Assembly: GCA_017405875.1 (NCBI GenBank)
Contig: JAFQZM010000005.1
Coordinates: 22,433-86,432, forward strand
Origin: a bacterium
Lineage (GTDB): Bacteria; UBP6; UBA1177
Reading direction: 5' to 3'
DNA: 64,000 nt
Shown one piece after another: positions 47,060 to 55,635 of this stretch. A model generated the notes under the pieces. The model was not told the origin of the DNA and did not search any database. It saw only the letters and a program-made list of their open reading frames with translations. The position numbers and the translations under genes are program-made. The stretch's first letter is position 1, and each line of letters begins with the position of its first letter.

Positions 47060-47866
47060 ATGAAAGACATTTCACTTTTAGAGAAAATTTTAAGCAAATT
47101 TCTCTCGCACGAACAAATTGCAGCCCTGACAGAAGAAATCTCGAAAGGAGTATCTTTAGTCAACGGCATCATTGATAAAAACGAAAAAGTAAAGGCAACG
47201 AAAGAGCTTGTCGTCAGGACATTCAAGTCGACCGACAGAATGATTGCCCAGTCAGACAAAATTCCCGCGACATTCAAACTTTTTTACGACACCGCGAAAG
47301 TCAAACTCCACGATCTTCTTGAACCGATAATCACCGGAATGGTTATGGAAAACGACTTTTCCGAACTTGACGACATTCCTGATGTCAAAAAATCCGACAA
47401 TGCTCCGAAACAGGAAAATACCGAAAGGTTTCAGGGAAACCCCAACAACAATCAGCAGCAGAACGGTGGTGAGCAGGGCGGCAGACGCAGAAGGAACCGC
47501 AGACACGGACGCAACAGAAACAATAACCAATACCAGAATCAGAACCTGAACCAGAATCAGAACCTGAACCAAAATCAGAATCAGGAACAAAAACCCGAAC
47601 CCGTACAAACGTTTCATGAAACGTCTCCCGAACCTGAAACAAAACCGGCTCCGAAACCTGAACCCAAACCGGAACCCAAGGTCGTAAAAGAAGAAAAAAC
47701 AGAAAAACCAGCCGAAAAACCGGCAAAAAAAGGAAGAACTGCAAAAAAACCGTCGGAAACACCGGAAATAAAACCGGAAACGTCTTCTGCAAACGAAACA
47801 CCTGCAGCAAAAAAACCGGCGAGAAGAGGCAGAACACCCAGAAAACCGAAAGAGACAAATGAATAA
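47060..47866 (+). CDS. Basic, mostly disordered protein with RNA/DNA-binding-like tail
   Basis: 268 residues, unrecognised. The first ~110 residues are helical (LLEKILSKFLSHEQIAALTE). The remainder is low complexity: an Arg-rich patch (GGRRRRNRRHGRNRN), Asn/Gln runs (NLNQNQ repeated), Pro-Glu-Lys repeats (PKPEPKPEP) and two Lys/Arg-Gly-Arg patches (KKGRTAKKP, RRGRTPRKP) like AT-hooks or RNA-binding tails. It could bind nucleic acid or act in a condensate; that is inference. GAGGAA precedes the ATG and the 3' end overlaps the PBP4 gene by 8 bp. Confidence 0.75.
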   Translation: MKDISLLEKILSKFLSHEQIAALTEEISKGVSLVNGIIDKNEKVKATKELVVRTFKSTDRMIAQSDKIPATFKLFYDTAKVKLHDLLEPIITGMVMENDFSELDDIPDVKKSDNAPKQENTERFQGNPNNNQQQNGGEQGGRRRRNRRHGRNRNNNQYQNQNLNQNQNLNQNQNQEQKPEPVQTFHETSPEPETKPAPKPEPKPEPKVVKEEKTEKPAEKPAKKGRTAKKPSETPEIKPETSSANETPAAKKPARRGRTPRKPKETNE

Positions 47867-49235
47867 GATGAAAAATCTTTTTTTTGTTTTTTTACTTCTT
47901 TTTTGTTCTCTCGTATACGCCGAAGTTCCGGCTTTTGATTTTTCACCCGTTTCGGAAGAGAATATTTCGCTTGTTCTTTACGACACCGAAACGCAGAAAA
48001 ACGTTCTCAGCATAAACGCCGACAAGCCTTTTCTGTACGCTTCAAACCTCAAACTTCTCACTTCGGCAGTCGCTTTGAAACAGCTGGGCGGCGGATTCAA
48101 ATTTCTCACCCTCTTTTCGTTCGATAAAGAAAGCGGAACTCTTTACATCAAAGCTGGCGGCGATCCCGAAATGGTCATCGAAAAACTCTGGGTTGTCGCA
48201 TCCGACCTCAAAAGGCTCGGCGTAAAAGGAATAAAAAAAGTAGCTGTCGATGATTTTTTGTACGGAAAAAAGAGCGCTCTCACGGCAGAAAGCGGAGACA
48301 AGGGCGATAACGGTTATCTAGCTTTCATCTCACCCTTGAGTCTGAACTACAACGCAATAGCGATATTCGTCAAAGCGCGCGAAGCAACCCAGCCTGTTGA
48401 AATCACACTGTCAGCTCCGAGTTCGTACTTTTCGATAAAGAACACCGCGACAGGAACGCCTGACGGCAACAACCAGCTTGTAGTCGGAGCGCAGAAAGCG
48501 GGCAATCAGACAGAAATCGTCGTAAAAGGCTCGCTCGGTGCGGCAAGAACGAAACACGAGGCGGTATTCAAAAGAGTCGCAGATCCGACGCGCTACTACA
48601 TTGTGACTCTGCTCAATCTCATGGGGGAAAACGAAGAAACTCCGATCGAACGCACGCAGCTTGAAGATTCGTTTTTTACTGCAAAAGAGAGGATAAATTT
48701 CACCTACAAAAGCAATCCTCTGCGCGACATAATCCGCACGATGAACCTCTATTCTTCTAATTTCATCGCCGACAGCCTGCAATTCTACCTCGGCGCAAAT
48801 CTTCGCGGAGACGTCAAACAAGGTGTCGAAATTCTTAAAGAATTTGCACAAAAGAAGCTTAACGAGACAATCGACATCGTAAACGGCAGCGGGCTTGGCA
48901 ACGACAAGAACTATCTTACCGGAAATTTTTACATCAAGCTCTTGAAACTGGTTTTTTCCGATTACTACGGCAGCATCGACTTTTTCTCTTCTCTTCCTGT
49001 CATGGGTGAAGACGGAACGCTCAAACGCGCCAACACCAGCAGCGAAAATTCGGGATTTGTCCGCGGCAAAACCGGTTCTCTCACGGGCGTTGCGGCACTT
49101 TCGGGCGTTATGAAGGCAAAAAGCGGCAAACTTTACCTTTTCGCATTTGCGATAAACGGATTTCCTTCAAAAAGTTTCAAGCCGATGTGGGCTCTCCGCG
49201 ACAGAGTCATGAACGAAATCTGGGAGAAATATTAA
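47859..49235 (+). CDS. dacB: D-alanyl-D-alanine carboxypeptidase, PBP4/DacB type
   Basis: 458-residue class C low-molecular-weight penicillin-binding protein. A signal peptide (to about residue 21) is followed by the serine motif SNLK (Ser62, Lys65; relatives have STLK). An inserted domain of ~150 residues is typical of PBP4, followed by the SxN motif in YSSNFIADSL and the KTG motif in RGKTGSLTG. It would trim or cleave peptidoglycan cross-links in the periplasm. The start overlaps the previous gene by 8 bp; a second ATG three codons on is possible. Confidence 0.9.
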   Translation: MNKMKNLFFVFLLLFCSLVYAEVPAFDFSPVSEENISLVLYDTETQKNVLSINADKPFLYASNLKLLTSAVALKQLGGGFKFLTLFSFDKESGTLYIKAGGDPEMVIEKLWVVASDLKRLGVKGIKKVAVDDFLYGKKSALTAESGDKGDNGYLAFISPLSLNYNAIAIFVKAREATQPVEITLSAPSSYFSIKNTATGTPDGNNQLVVGAQKAGNQTEIVVKGSLGAARTKHEAVFKRVADPTRYYIVTLLNLMGENEETPIERTQLEDSFFTAKERINFTYKSNPLRDIIRTMNLYSSNFIADSLQFYLGANLRGDVKQGVEILKEFAQKKLNETIDIVNGSGLGNDKNYLTGNFYIKLLKLVFSDYYGSIDFFSSLPVMGEDGTLKRANTSSENSGFVRGKTGSLTGVAALSGVMKAKSGKLYLFAFAINGFPSKSFKPMWALRDRVMNEIWEKY

Positions 49236-49238
49236 AAT

Positions 49239-49778
49239 ATGCTGATACATTCAGCGCGGCACATCACCTATCTGGGAAGACACCTTAAAATCAACTCCCC
49301 TTCCGAATTTTCAAGCGATTCGACGATACTCGTACTGACAAAAAGCATAGATATTCCGTTCAACATCAAAGAAAAGACTAGAATAACTTCTGAAGAGATC
49401 GCAAAATCGACGGGACTCAGAAAATTTCTCAAACTTTCGGAAGGAACCACAGTAAAAGTCGGCAGTTTCGAAATCAGAATGGCGGAAATCACCGGCGACA
49501 AAAGCAAATTCAATTTCTTTATCAATAACGAACTTTACTTCATGACGTTTGTTCCCGAAATATACTTCCCTTTTCAGGAAAATTTAACTCTGCTCGTTCA
49601 GACAGACTCAGATTATTTCTCAGAAAGCGATTTTGACAAAATTCAGGCTTTTATTTCCAAAAGCCAGCCTGCAAAGACCGTGATTTCGGGAAATTATTCC
49701 GAAAAATGGTTTGCCGCACTGAAAAGCAGGAAAAACATAGAAGTCCGTAACGAAATACTGCAGCAGAGCATATTCTGA
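49239..49778 (+). CDS. Conserved-looking protein of unknown function
   Basis: 179 residues, no signal peptide or membrane helix. The alternating beta-rich pattern (HITYLGRHLKIN, FNFFINNELYFMTF, AKTVISGNYSEKW) is faintly like a metallo-beta-lactamase fold, but no HxHxDH metal motif is present, so no function is assigned. It begins 3 bp after the dacB stop without a strong ribosome site and is the last gene of the 45-49.8 kb run. Confidence 0.7.
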   Translation: MLIHSARHITYLGRHLKINSPSEFSSDSTILVLTKSIDIPFNIKEKTRITSEEIAKSTGLRKFLKLSEGTTVKVGSFEIRMAEITGDKSKFNFFINNELYFMTFVPEIYFPFQENLTLLVQTDSDYFSESDFDKIQAFISKSQPAKTVISGNYSEKWFAALKSRKNIEVRNEILQQSIF

Positions 49779-49787
49779 TTTTCTTTA

Positions 49788-49815
49788 TTGATTTTAATTC
49801 GTTAATCTATATAAT
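49788..49815 (+). promoter_or_regulatory. Promoter of the vWA lipoprotein gene
   Basis: -35 TTGATT at 49788-49793, 16-bp spacer, -10 TATAAT at 49810-49815. Confidence 0.7.
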
Positions 49816-49850
49816 TATCAGGTTTTATTTTGGTTTTTAAGGAGGTTTAC

Positions 49851-51608
49851 ATGAAAAAGTCATCAATTTTTCTCATCTGCTTCTTCTTATTCTTCGGACT
49901 GACTTCCTGCTCCTCGGACGATGATGGAACTGACACAGCAGTTTCAGGCGACACTGACAAAACAGATACCGCCGACACGGGTTCAGGTTCAGGCGACACC
50001 GACATTTCCGACAGCGGAAGCGGTGACAAAACGGACACAGTTGACACGGTCAACGATCCTGATGATCCTGAAGATCCTTATGACAGCGGATGCATCTGCG
50101 GTGCCGGAGATCTTGATGCCGACGGTGACGGAATCCCCAACAGCGTGGAAGGCTGTGACGATCTGGACGGTGACTCTCTGCCGAACTGCATGGATACCGA
50201 CAGCGACGGCGACGGAATCCCTGACAATGTTGAATGTCCGGCTCAGCCGTGCAGAGACACTGACGGCGACGGAGTTCCCGATTTTCTGGATAAAGACAGC
50301 GACAACGACGGTCTTTCCGACAAGAAAGAAAAGGAATACGGCACAGATCCATGCAACAAAGATACCGACGGCGACGGTGACGACGATATGGCCGAGATAG
50401 CTTTCAACACCGATCCGCTCGATGACAACAGCCACGTTCCGGCAGGAAGCATATATGTCGTTCTTCCCTACAATGCAAACTGGAATGCAAGCAGAAAATG
50501 GGAGTTTGACACCGACATTTCAAAAATCGATGTTGCTTTCATGCTTGACCTTTCCGGATCAATGGAAGAGGAACAGCAGAACCTTAAGGACAAAATTAAA
50601 ACTGACGTCGTCGAGAAAATCGCAACTTTGAATGAAGGAACGCTTGACGCAGCATACGCTTTTGTCCATTTTATGGATTTTGACAATGATATGAGCAAAG
50701 TTTACAAAGTTGACACTCTCGTTACGAAAGATATTGATGAACTCAAAGCTGCAATTGATTCTACACCGACACCGTACGGCGGAACAGAATGCGACTGGCT
50801 TGTTCTTTATGCTGCCACAATAAGTGAAGATATCTACGGGCCGTGTTCGACAGACTCTGAATCTCCTATTTTCCCGGGTCTTACATCAGAAAAAGCGACC
50901 TGCAACATTCCGCTTCCAGACTGCACAGGCAGAGAGGGCGACCGTGCAGGACTCTGCTTCCGTGACAAGGCAATGCCTATTCTCATTATAATAACCGACG
51001 AAGCTCCGACAGACACTAATATGCCGCCGATCAACGAGAAAGCTTCAAAGCTGGCTCTGCAGACTATGAGTGCTCAGAATGCCAAATTTATCGGAATAGA
51101 CTCATCCAGCACAAGTGGCAACAACAATATTTCCAAGTTTTTCGAAACGGTTTCCAAGGCAACAGGAACACTTGATGCAAACGGTAAATCTTTCAACTTC
51201 ACAGTCGGCAACGATGCGGTTGCGGCTGACGGAAAGGCTATGAGCGAAAAAATCGGCGAAGCGATCGAATCACTCACCTCTTTCGTTCAGATGGATGTCT
51301 GGGTTGCAGGAAACTCGAACGAGCTCTGCAATGGAACTGATATTAGCGTTGCAAACTTCATCCTCGGTGGAATTCCCATTAAGGCAGAACCGCCGGAAGG
51401 AGCCCAAATCGACACGGCAAATATGAAGTTCCGCGCTGTAAATCCCGGAACCATTGTAACTTTCGACGTTCAGTTCCACAATGACTTCTGCCCGAATCTG
51501 ACAAGCGCACCCGTTCTTTACAAAGCCGAAGCAATGGTTTTAGGTGAAGGCGCATACCTTTCCAAAAAAGAAGTTCAAATCATCGTTCCTGAAACCGAAA
51601 GCAAATAA
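49851..51608 (+). CDS. Lipoprotein with thrombospondin-3 repeats and vWA domain
   Basis: 585 residues from the ATG at 49851 (AAGGAGG upstream; the earlier in-frame ATG at 49830 lacks a site). The lipobox is GLTSC. A long Asp/Gly/Ser/Thr-rich stalk leads to five or six calcium-binding type-3 repeats ([51 protein letters not shown]). A vWA domain follows with MIDAS motif DLSGSMEEE and a cysteine-rich insert, then a beta-rich C-terminal domain. Such proteins are surface adhesion or metal-dependent binding factors in myxobacteria-like genomes; the ligand is unknown. Confidence 0.9.
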   Translation: MKKSSIFLICFFLFFGLTSCSSDDDGTDTAVSGDTDKTDTADTGSGSGDTDISDSGSGDKTDTVDTVNDPDDPEDPYDSGCICGAGDLDADGDGIPNSVEGCDDLDGDSLPNCMDTDSDGDGIPDNVECPAQPCRDTDGDGVPDFLDKDSDNDGLSDKKEKEYGTDPCNKDTDGDGDDDMAEIAFNTDPLDDNSHVPAGSIYVVLPYNANWNASRKWEFDTDISKIDVAFMLDLSGSMEEEQQNLKDKIKTDVVEKIATLNEGTLDAAYAFVHFMDFDNDMSKVYKVDTLVTKDIDELKAAIDSTPTPYGGTECDWLVLYAATISEDIYGPCSTDSESPIFPGLTSEKATCNIPLPDCTGREGDRAGLCFRDKAMPILIIITDEAPTDTNMPPINEKASKLALQTMSAQNAKFIGIDSSSTSGNNNISKFFETVSKATGTLDANGKSFNFTVGNDAVAADGKAMSEKIGEAIESLTSFVQMDVWVAGNSNELCNGTDISVANFILGGIPIKAEPPEGAQIDTANMKFRAVNPGTIVTFDVQFHNDFCPNLTSAPVLYKAEAMVLGEGAYLSKKEVQIIVPETESK

Positions 51609-51620
51609 GTCATAATTTAC

Positions 51621-51648
51621 TTGCAAAACACATTTTTTTTCTTATAGT
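51621..51648 (+). promoter_or_regulatory. Promoter of tRNA-Ala
   Basis: -35 TTGCAA at 51621-51626, 16-bp spacer, -10 TATAGT at 51643-51648, followed by the GC-rich GCGCCGCG, as is common at stable-RNA promoters under growth-rate control. Confidence 0.7.
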
Positions 51649-51659
51649 CCGCGCCGCGT

Positions 51660-51735
51660 GGGGCAATAGCTCAGCTGGGAGAGCGCGTGCTTCGCATGTA
51701 CGAGGTCGCCGGTCCGAATCCGGTTTGCTCCACCA
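51660..51735 (+). tRNA. tRNA-Ala (anticodon CGC)
   Basis: A 76-base cloverleaf with encoded CCA. The acceptor stem is GGGGCAA/TTGCTCC (one G-T), the D arm GCTC...GAGC, the anticodon stem CGTGC/GTACG with loop TTCGCAT (anticodon CGC, Ala GCG codons), and the T stem GCCGG/CCGGT. The T loop reads TCCGAAT, so position 55 is C instead of the near-universal U. Confidence 0.93.
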
Positions 51736-51767
51736 TTCTTCTGTTTTCCCGCAATTTTGGAGATTTT

Positions 51768-53108
51768 ATGACGAAAACACCGGTCGATCTGCTTAAAGAC
51801 AAGCCGTCAAAGGCGATACTTTCGCTCTCGATCCCGATAATCCTGCTCAACATTTTAAAAGGCGGCTTCAACATCGTCGACATGTTCTGGCTCGGGCGTC
51901 TCGGCAAGGAATTCCTGGCCGGAGTAAGTGCATCGGTATTCATGGTCTGGGCTGTAAACGGCCTCACCTCGCTCGTCACTGTCGGAATCGTCGCCGGAGT
52001 TTCGCGAAATATCGGCGAAGGAAGAATCGAAACGGCAAAAAGCAACTGCATGAGGTCTCTTGAACTCACGTTTCTTCTCGGTGCGGCGTGCTCAATCCTG
52101 CTTTTTCCCCTCATAAATCCGTTAGTCGACATGATAAAACTTGAAAATACCGCAAGAACTGCCGGGGTAGAATATCTTCAGGTAATGATGGGAACTTCGG
52201 TCATCGCTTTTCTCATGTTTTCACTCCACTCTATCCTTATCGCGTGGGGTGACACAAAAACGCCGGTAATAGTTGAAATCATTACGTTTATTTTCAACAT
52301 CGTGCTGAGTCCGCTCCTTATGTTCGGCTACGGCCCGGTACCGAGACTTGAAACTGTCGGCGCCGCAGTCGCAACGGTAATCTGCTACGCTATAGCATCG
52401 CTGCTCTACCTTTACATCATCGTAAAAAACAGATGGATCCGCCTGAAAAATACGGGAGACGAGATCCGTTTTTTCCGCTACATAACTTTGGGTTGCCCCG
52501 TTGCGCTTTCAAGCATGTTCTTTTCATTCATCTACTTTTTCATAGCTAAAGTTACTGCGAATTTCGGCTCTGGAGCAATAGGCGCAATGGGTATCGGGCA
52601 CAAAATCGAAAGCGTTTCATACTTCGTCGCCCACGGTTTCGCGTCGGGTCTTTCGACATTCGTCGGCAGGAATATCGGTGCCAAGCAGGAAGAACGCACT
52701 TTCGAAGCCTCTATCTTCTCATTCAAGGCGGTGTGCCTCCTGACTGCACTTTATTCGCTTGTCACAATCGTTTTCGCGCGTGAGTTTGTCTCGTTTTTCA
52801 ATTCAGACCCCGACCTTCTCCGCCACGGGATGCGCTACCTCTGGTTCGTAATGCCCGCTGAAATAATACAGTGCGGCGGCATCGTCTTTGAAAACGGCAC
52901 ATTCGCCGGTTCAGGCTACACAAAACCCTCGTTTTACGTCGCCATGCCGATAATTTTCGCCCGTATTCCCCTTTCGTGGTTTCTGGCAGTAAAACTCGGA
53001 CTCGGAGCAAACGGAGTATGGCTCACCATCGCCCTCACGATGCTTCTTACAAACGGGATCTTCTGCATTTTATACAGACAGAAAAAGTGGCTGAAAATTA
53101 AGATCTGA
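51768..53108 (+). CDS. MATE-family efflux transporter (second)
   Basis: 446 residues from the ATG at 51768 (GGAG upstream). The open frame extends back over the tRNA and is not translated there. Twelve membrane helices; MATE signatures are LSIPIILLNILKGGFNIVDM in the first bundle and ITLGCPVALSSMFFSFIYFF in the second, with the polar GIGHKIESVSYF stretch. It lies 32 bp after the tRNA with no terminator between, so it may be transcribed from the tRNA promoter. The substrate is unknown. Confidence 0.9.
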   Translation: MTKTPVDLLKDKPSKAILSLSIPIILLNILKGGFNIVDMFWLGRLGKEFLAGVSASVFMVWAVNGLTSLVTVGIVAGVSRNIGEGRIETAKSNCMRSLELTFLLGAACSILLFPLINPLVDMIKLENTARTAGVEYLQVMMGTSVIAFLMFSLHSILIAWGDTKTPVIVEIITFIFNIVLSPLLMFGYGPVPRLETVGAAVATVICYAIASLLYLYIIVKNRWIRLKNTGDEIRFFRYITLGCPVALSSMFFSFIYFFIAKVTANFGSGAIGAMGIGHKIESVSYFVAHGFASGLSTFVGRNIGAKQEERTFEASIFSFKAVCLLTALYSLVTIVFAREFVSFFNSDPDLLRHGMRYLWFVMPAEIIQCGGIVFENGTFAGSGYTKPSFYVAMPIIFARIPLSWFLAVKLGLGANGVWLTIALTMLLTNGIFCILYRQKKWLKIKI

Positions 53109-53122
53109 AGAATAATCAGAAC

Positions 53123-53150
53123 TTGCGTTTTTCTTGTTTTCCCCTAAAAT
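53123..53150 (+). promoter_or_regulatory. Promoter of the Asp/Asn-rich lipoprotein gene
   Basis: -35 TTGCGT at 53123-53128, 16-bp spacer, -10 TAAAAT at 53145-53150. Confidence 0.6.
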
Positions 53151-53185
53151 TACTTGTTCTTTGATGCTGCATTTGTGAGAAAAAC

Positions 53186-54217
53186 ATGAAAAAACTCTTT
53201 TTATTTTTAATTTTTTTCTCGATTTTCGTCTTTGTCGGCTGCGGAAACAGTTCCAAAAACAACGAACCCGACAATTCAAGAGATCTTCAAATTGACGAAG
53301 ATATAATTAGTTCTGAGGCGGAGAATAATGATTCAGACAATAATGATAATGTTGATTCAGAACTGACTGATGATGATTGGGAAAACAATAATGATGAAAG
53401 AGATTCAGAATCGGAGGATGACGGTGGCAAAATTACGGAAAATCCAGATAGTGAATATGTTGCGGAAAACTGTGAAATCGACGATTCCTATACAGAATCA
53501 AACTTCGGCGAATATTTTACGCTCAAAAGTATTTTTGTAGTAAACGAGTTCAGCGCTAGAGACACAACTGCAAAGCTCTACCTCGAAAATTCGGATTGCA
53601 GTTTTGAATCTTACAATACCTATGATATGTCTGAAGCAAGCAAATCAGAAACAACCATTCTTTTTCGCACCGCTGTTTATGATAATTCCGTAGGAGGAGG
53701 CGGAGCGCTGGTTCCTTCTTTACGTGTGTTGGCTAAAATTACGGATACTCAGATTTCATCAGGCACAAAAGAGGAAAACGGAAGAATAAATCTGGAATCA
53801 GCTCCTGAGATTTTTGTTCACACTGATGAATACTATGAAGAATATTATTCGGAAAAAGTGTGGGTAAAACGTTGCCTTGTCGCAACGAACAAAAACACGC
53901 TGACAGGATTCAACGGCAGAGTGCAGCTTTGTCCAGGAAACAACGGAACATTCAATAATCATGAAAGGATAAAAGCAGGTATCGATGTCGAACTTACTTC
54001 CAAAGAAGAAGATCTGATTGAATTTGTCAATCGCGGTATTTCTATCGATGATTTGAATTATGCCCGCTCAGGAGAGGATTTGTGCACAAGATCCTGCGTC
54101 TGGCCAGGTGCCATAATGAACACAGAAAAGGGTTTCTGTGAATGTCCGGCAGGAACTTATTTTACAACTGATTACGATAATCCTCCTTATTCTTGCAAAG
54201 AAAGATTAACCCTCTAA
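53186..54217 (+). CDS. Lipoprotein with Asp/Asn-rich linker, function unknown
   Basis: 343 residues. The lipobox is FVGC (Cys at residue 19). Residues ~25-90 are an extremely acidic, Asn- and Ser-rich linker (for example NNDSDNNDNVDSE), then a globular domain of about 240 residues with paired cysteines. A C-terminal cysteine cluster (CTRSCVWPGAIM, CECPAGTYF) resembles a small EGF-like module. The same acidic-linker style occurs in the vWA lipoprotein. The ribosome site is weak. Its stop overlaps the frr stop by 12 bp, tail to tail, with no terminator. Confidence 0.82.
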   Translation: MKKLFLFLIFFSIFVFVGCGNSSKNNEPDNSRDLQIDEDIISSEAENNDSDNNDNVDSELTDDDWENNNDERDSESEDDGGKITENPDSEYVAENCEIDDSYTESNFGEYFTLKSIFVVNEFSARDTTAKLYLENSDCSFESYNTYDMSEASKSETTILFRTAVYDNSVGGGGALVPSLRVLAKITDTQISSGTKEENGRINLESAPEIFVHTDEYYEEYYSEKVWVKRCLVATNKNTLTGFNGRVQLCPGNNGTFNNHERIKAGIDVELTSKEEDLIEFVNRGISIDDLNYARSGEDLCTRSCVWPGAIMNTEKGFCECPAGTYFTTDYDNPPYSCKERLTL

Positions 54218-54769
54218 GATCTCTTTCTCTTTAGCTTTCGTGATGTCTTCGAGTTTTTTGATGTAGTCGTTAAGATCTTTCTGGATTTTATCTGTGAATT
54301 TCTTTTCGTCGTCTTCGGTGATCTCTTTGTCTTTCTGAGCGCGTTTGATCTCGTCAAGTGCGTCTCTGCGGATGTTTCTCAGGCTGACTTTGAATTTCTC
54401 GGAAAGCTGGCTCAGCTGTTTTACGAGTTCTTTTCTTCTTTCCTGAGTAAGAGCGGGAACCGGAACTTTTACGACGATGCCGTCATTGCTCGGGTTGAAG
54501 CCGATGTTAGCGTTTCTGATCGCCGTTTCGATCTTGCCGAGAGCCGAGCGGTCGTAGGGCTGGACGACGATGAGCCTTGCGTCGGGAGTCGTGACCGAAG
54601 CCATCTGGTTGAGCGGGGTTTTCGTTCCGTAGTAATCAACTGAAATACTGTCAAGCAGTTTCGGGGAAGCTTTTCCCGTTCTGTACTGTCCGATCTCGTT
54701 TTTGTAGGAATCGATCGATTTGTCGTAATTTGACTTCAGATTGTCAAAAAAAGTTTTCTGTTCAAACAT
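54206..54769 (-). CDS. frr: Ribosome recycling factor
   Basis: 187 residues from the ATG at 54769 (GGAG upstream; the in-frame GTG at 54781 is inside the pyrH stop region). Family features are YRTGKASPKLLDSISVDYYG, LIVVQPYDRSALGKIE and ALTQERRKELVKQ. It disassembles post-termination ribosomes with EF-G. It follows pyrH directly, as in most bacteria, and converges on the preceding lipoprotein gene with a 12-bp overlap. Confidence 0.96.
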   Translation of the reverse strand: MFEQKTFFDNLKSNYDKSIDSYKNEIGQYRTGKASPKLLDSISVDYYGTKTPLNQMASVTTPDARLIVVQPYDRSALGKIETAIRNANIGFNPSNDGIVVKVPVPALTQERRKELVKQLSQLSEKFKVSLRNIRRDALDEIKRAQKDKEITEDDEKKFTDKIQKDLNDYIKKLEDITKAKEKEILEG

Positions 54770-54780
54770 CTTTTTCTCCA

Positions 54781-55491
54781 CTAATATGTAACTAAACTAC
54801 CGACTTCGTCACTTGTCAAAGCCTTGAAAATATTGCCTTTTTCAAAGATATTTATGATTTTTACAGGCAATTTGTTCTCTTCGCATAAAGTTATCGCTGT
54901 CATATCCATGACTTTGAGTTTTCTCGCCAGAGCGTCCTGATAAGTCGTCTGTTTGATAAATACTGCATCAGCAAATTTTTTCGGATCTTTGTCGTAAAGA
55001 CCGTCAACTTTTGTCGCTTTTACCAAAAGGTCGGCTCCGATTTCTATTGCTCTCAAAGCTGAAGCCGTGTCGGTCGTGAAAAACGGATTGCCCGTTCCCG
55101 CGCCGAAAACGACGATTCTGCCATTTTCAAGGTGTTTCACAGCGTTTTCGCGGACAAAATATTCGGCAACTTTGTTGATTTCTATCGCTGACATAACGGT
55201 CGTAGGCATTCCGTGAGCTTCGAAAGCAGCCTTGAGCGCAAGTGAATTTATCATCGTCGCGAGCATTCCCATGTTGTCGCCCGTGACGCGGTCAAGCCCC
55301 GTTTCGGTATTTGCCGAAAGTCCTCTGAAAATGTTGCCGCCGCCGACAACGATCGCGACCTGAATGCCTGCATCGATCAAAGGTTTTATCTCGTTTGAAA
55401 GATATGAAAGGAACTCCGAATCAATCGGTTTTCCGTCACGAGCAAGCATTGCTTCGCCGCTCACTTTAAGCAATATTCTTTTGTATGACAT
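54781..55491 (-). CDS. pyrH: UMP kinase
   Basis: 236-residue hexameric UMP kinase of the amino-acid-kinase fold. Motifs: RILLKVSGEAML at the N-terminus, VVGGGNIFRG, LDRVTGDNMGMLATMIN and KATKVDGLYDKDP. The start is preceded by GGAGG. The stop lies next to the frr ribosome site. The rpsB-tsf genes that commonly precede pyrH are ~50 kb away, and pyrH has its own promoter here. Confidence 0.96.
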   Translation of the reverse strand: MSYKRILLKVSGEAMLARDGKPIDSEFLSYLSNEIKPLIDAGIQVAIVVGGGNIFRGLSANTETGLDRVTGDNMGMLATMINSLALKAAFEAHGMPTTVMSAIEINKVAEYFVRENAVKHLENGRIVVFGAGTGNPFFTTDTASALRAIEIGADLLVKATKVDGLYDKDPKKFADAVFIKQTTYQDALARKLKVMDMTAITLCEENKLPVKIINIFEKGNIFKALTSDEVGSLVTY

Positions 55492-55517
55492 AGGCTCCTC
55501 CGTAAAAAAGTCACAAA

Positions 55518-55545
55518 AGATTATTCAGCGTCATATTTTTTTCAA
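55518..55545 (-). promoter_or_regulatory. Promoter of pyrH-frr
   Basis: Minus strand: -35 TTGAAA at 55545-55540, 16-bp spacer, -10 TAATCT at 55523-55518. Confidence 0.55.
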
Positions 55546-55574
55546 GTTTTGCCGCAAAACTTCCGCCTCTTTTT

Positions 55575-55603
55575 TTGACAAACAACTCTTCGCCATGTAC
55601 TAT
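55575..55603 (+). promoter_or_regulatory. Promoter of the 55.6-kb secreted protein gene
   Basis: -35 TTGACA at 55575-55580, 17-bp spacer, -10 TACTAT at 55598-55603. Ribosome site AGGAGA. Confidence 0.7.
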
Positions 55604-55635
55604 CCGCCGTTTTGTTTATTTAACAGGAGACGATT

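Noticed and set aside
49239..49778. Metallo-beta-lactamase assignment
   Set aside because: Only a vague strand pattern; the HxHxDH metal motif is absent.
51687..51767. Longer MATE protein starting inside the tRNA
   Set aside because: The frame is open through the tRNA by chance; the ATG at 51768 has a ribosome site and fits the family.
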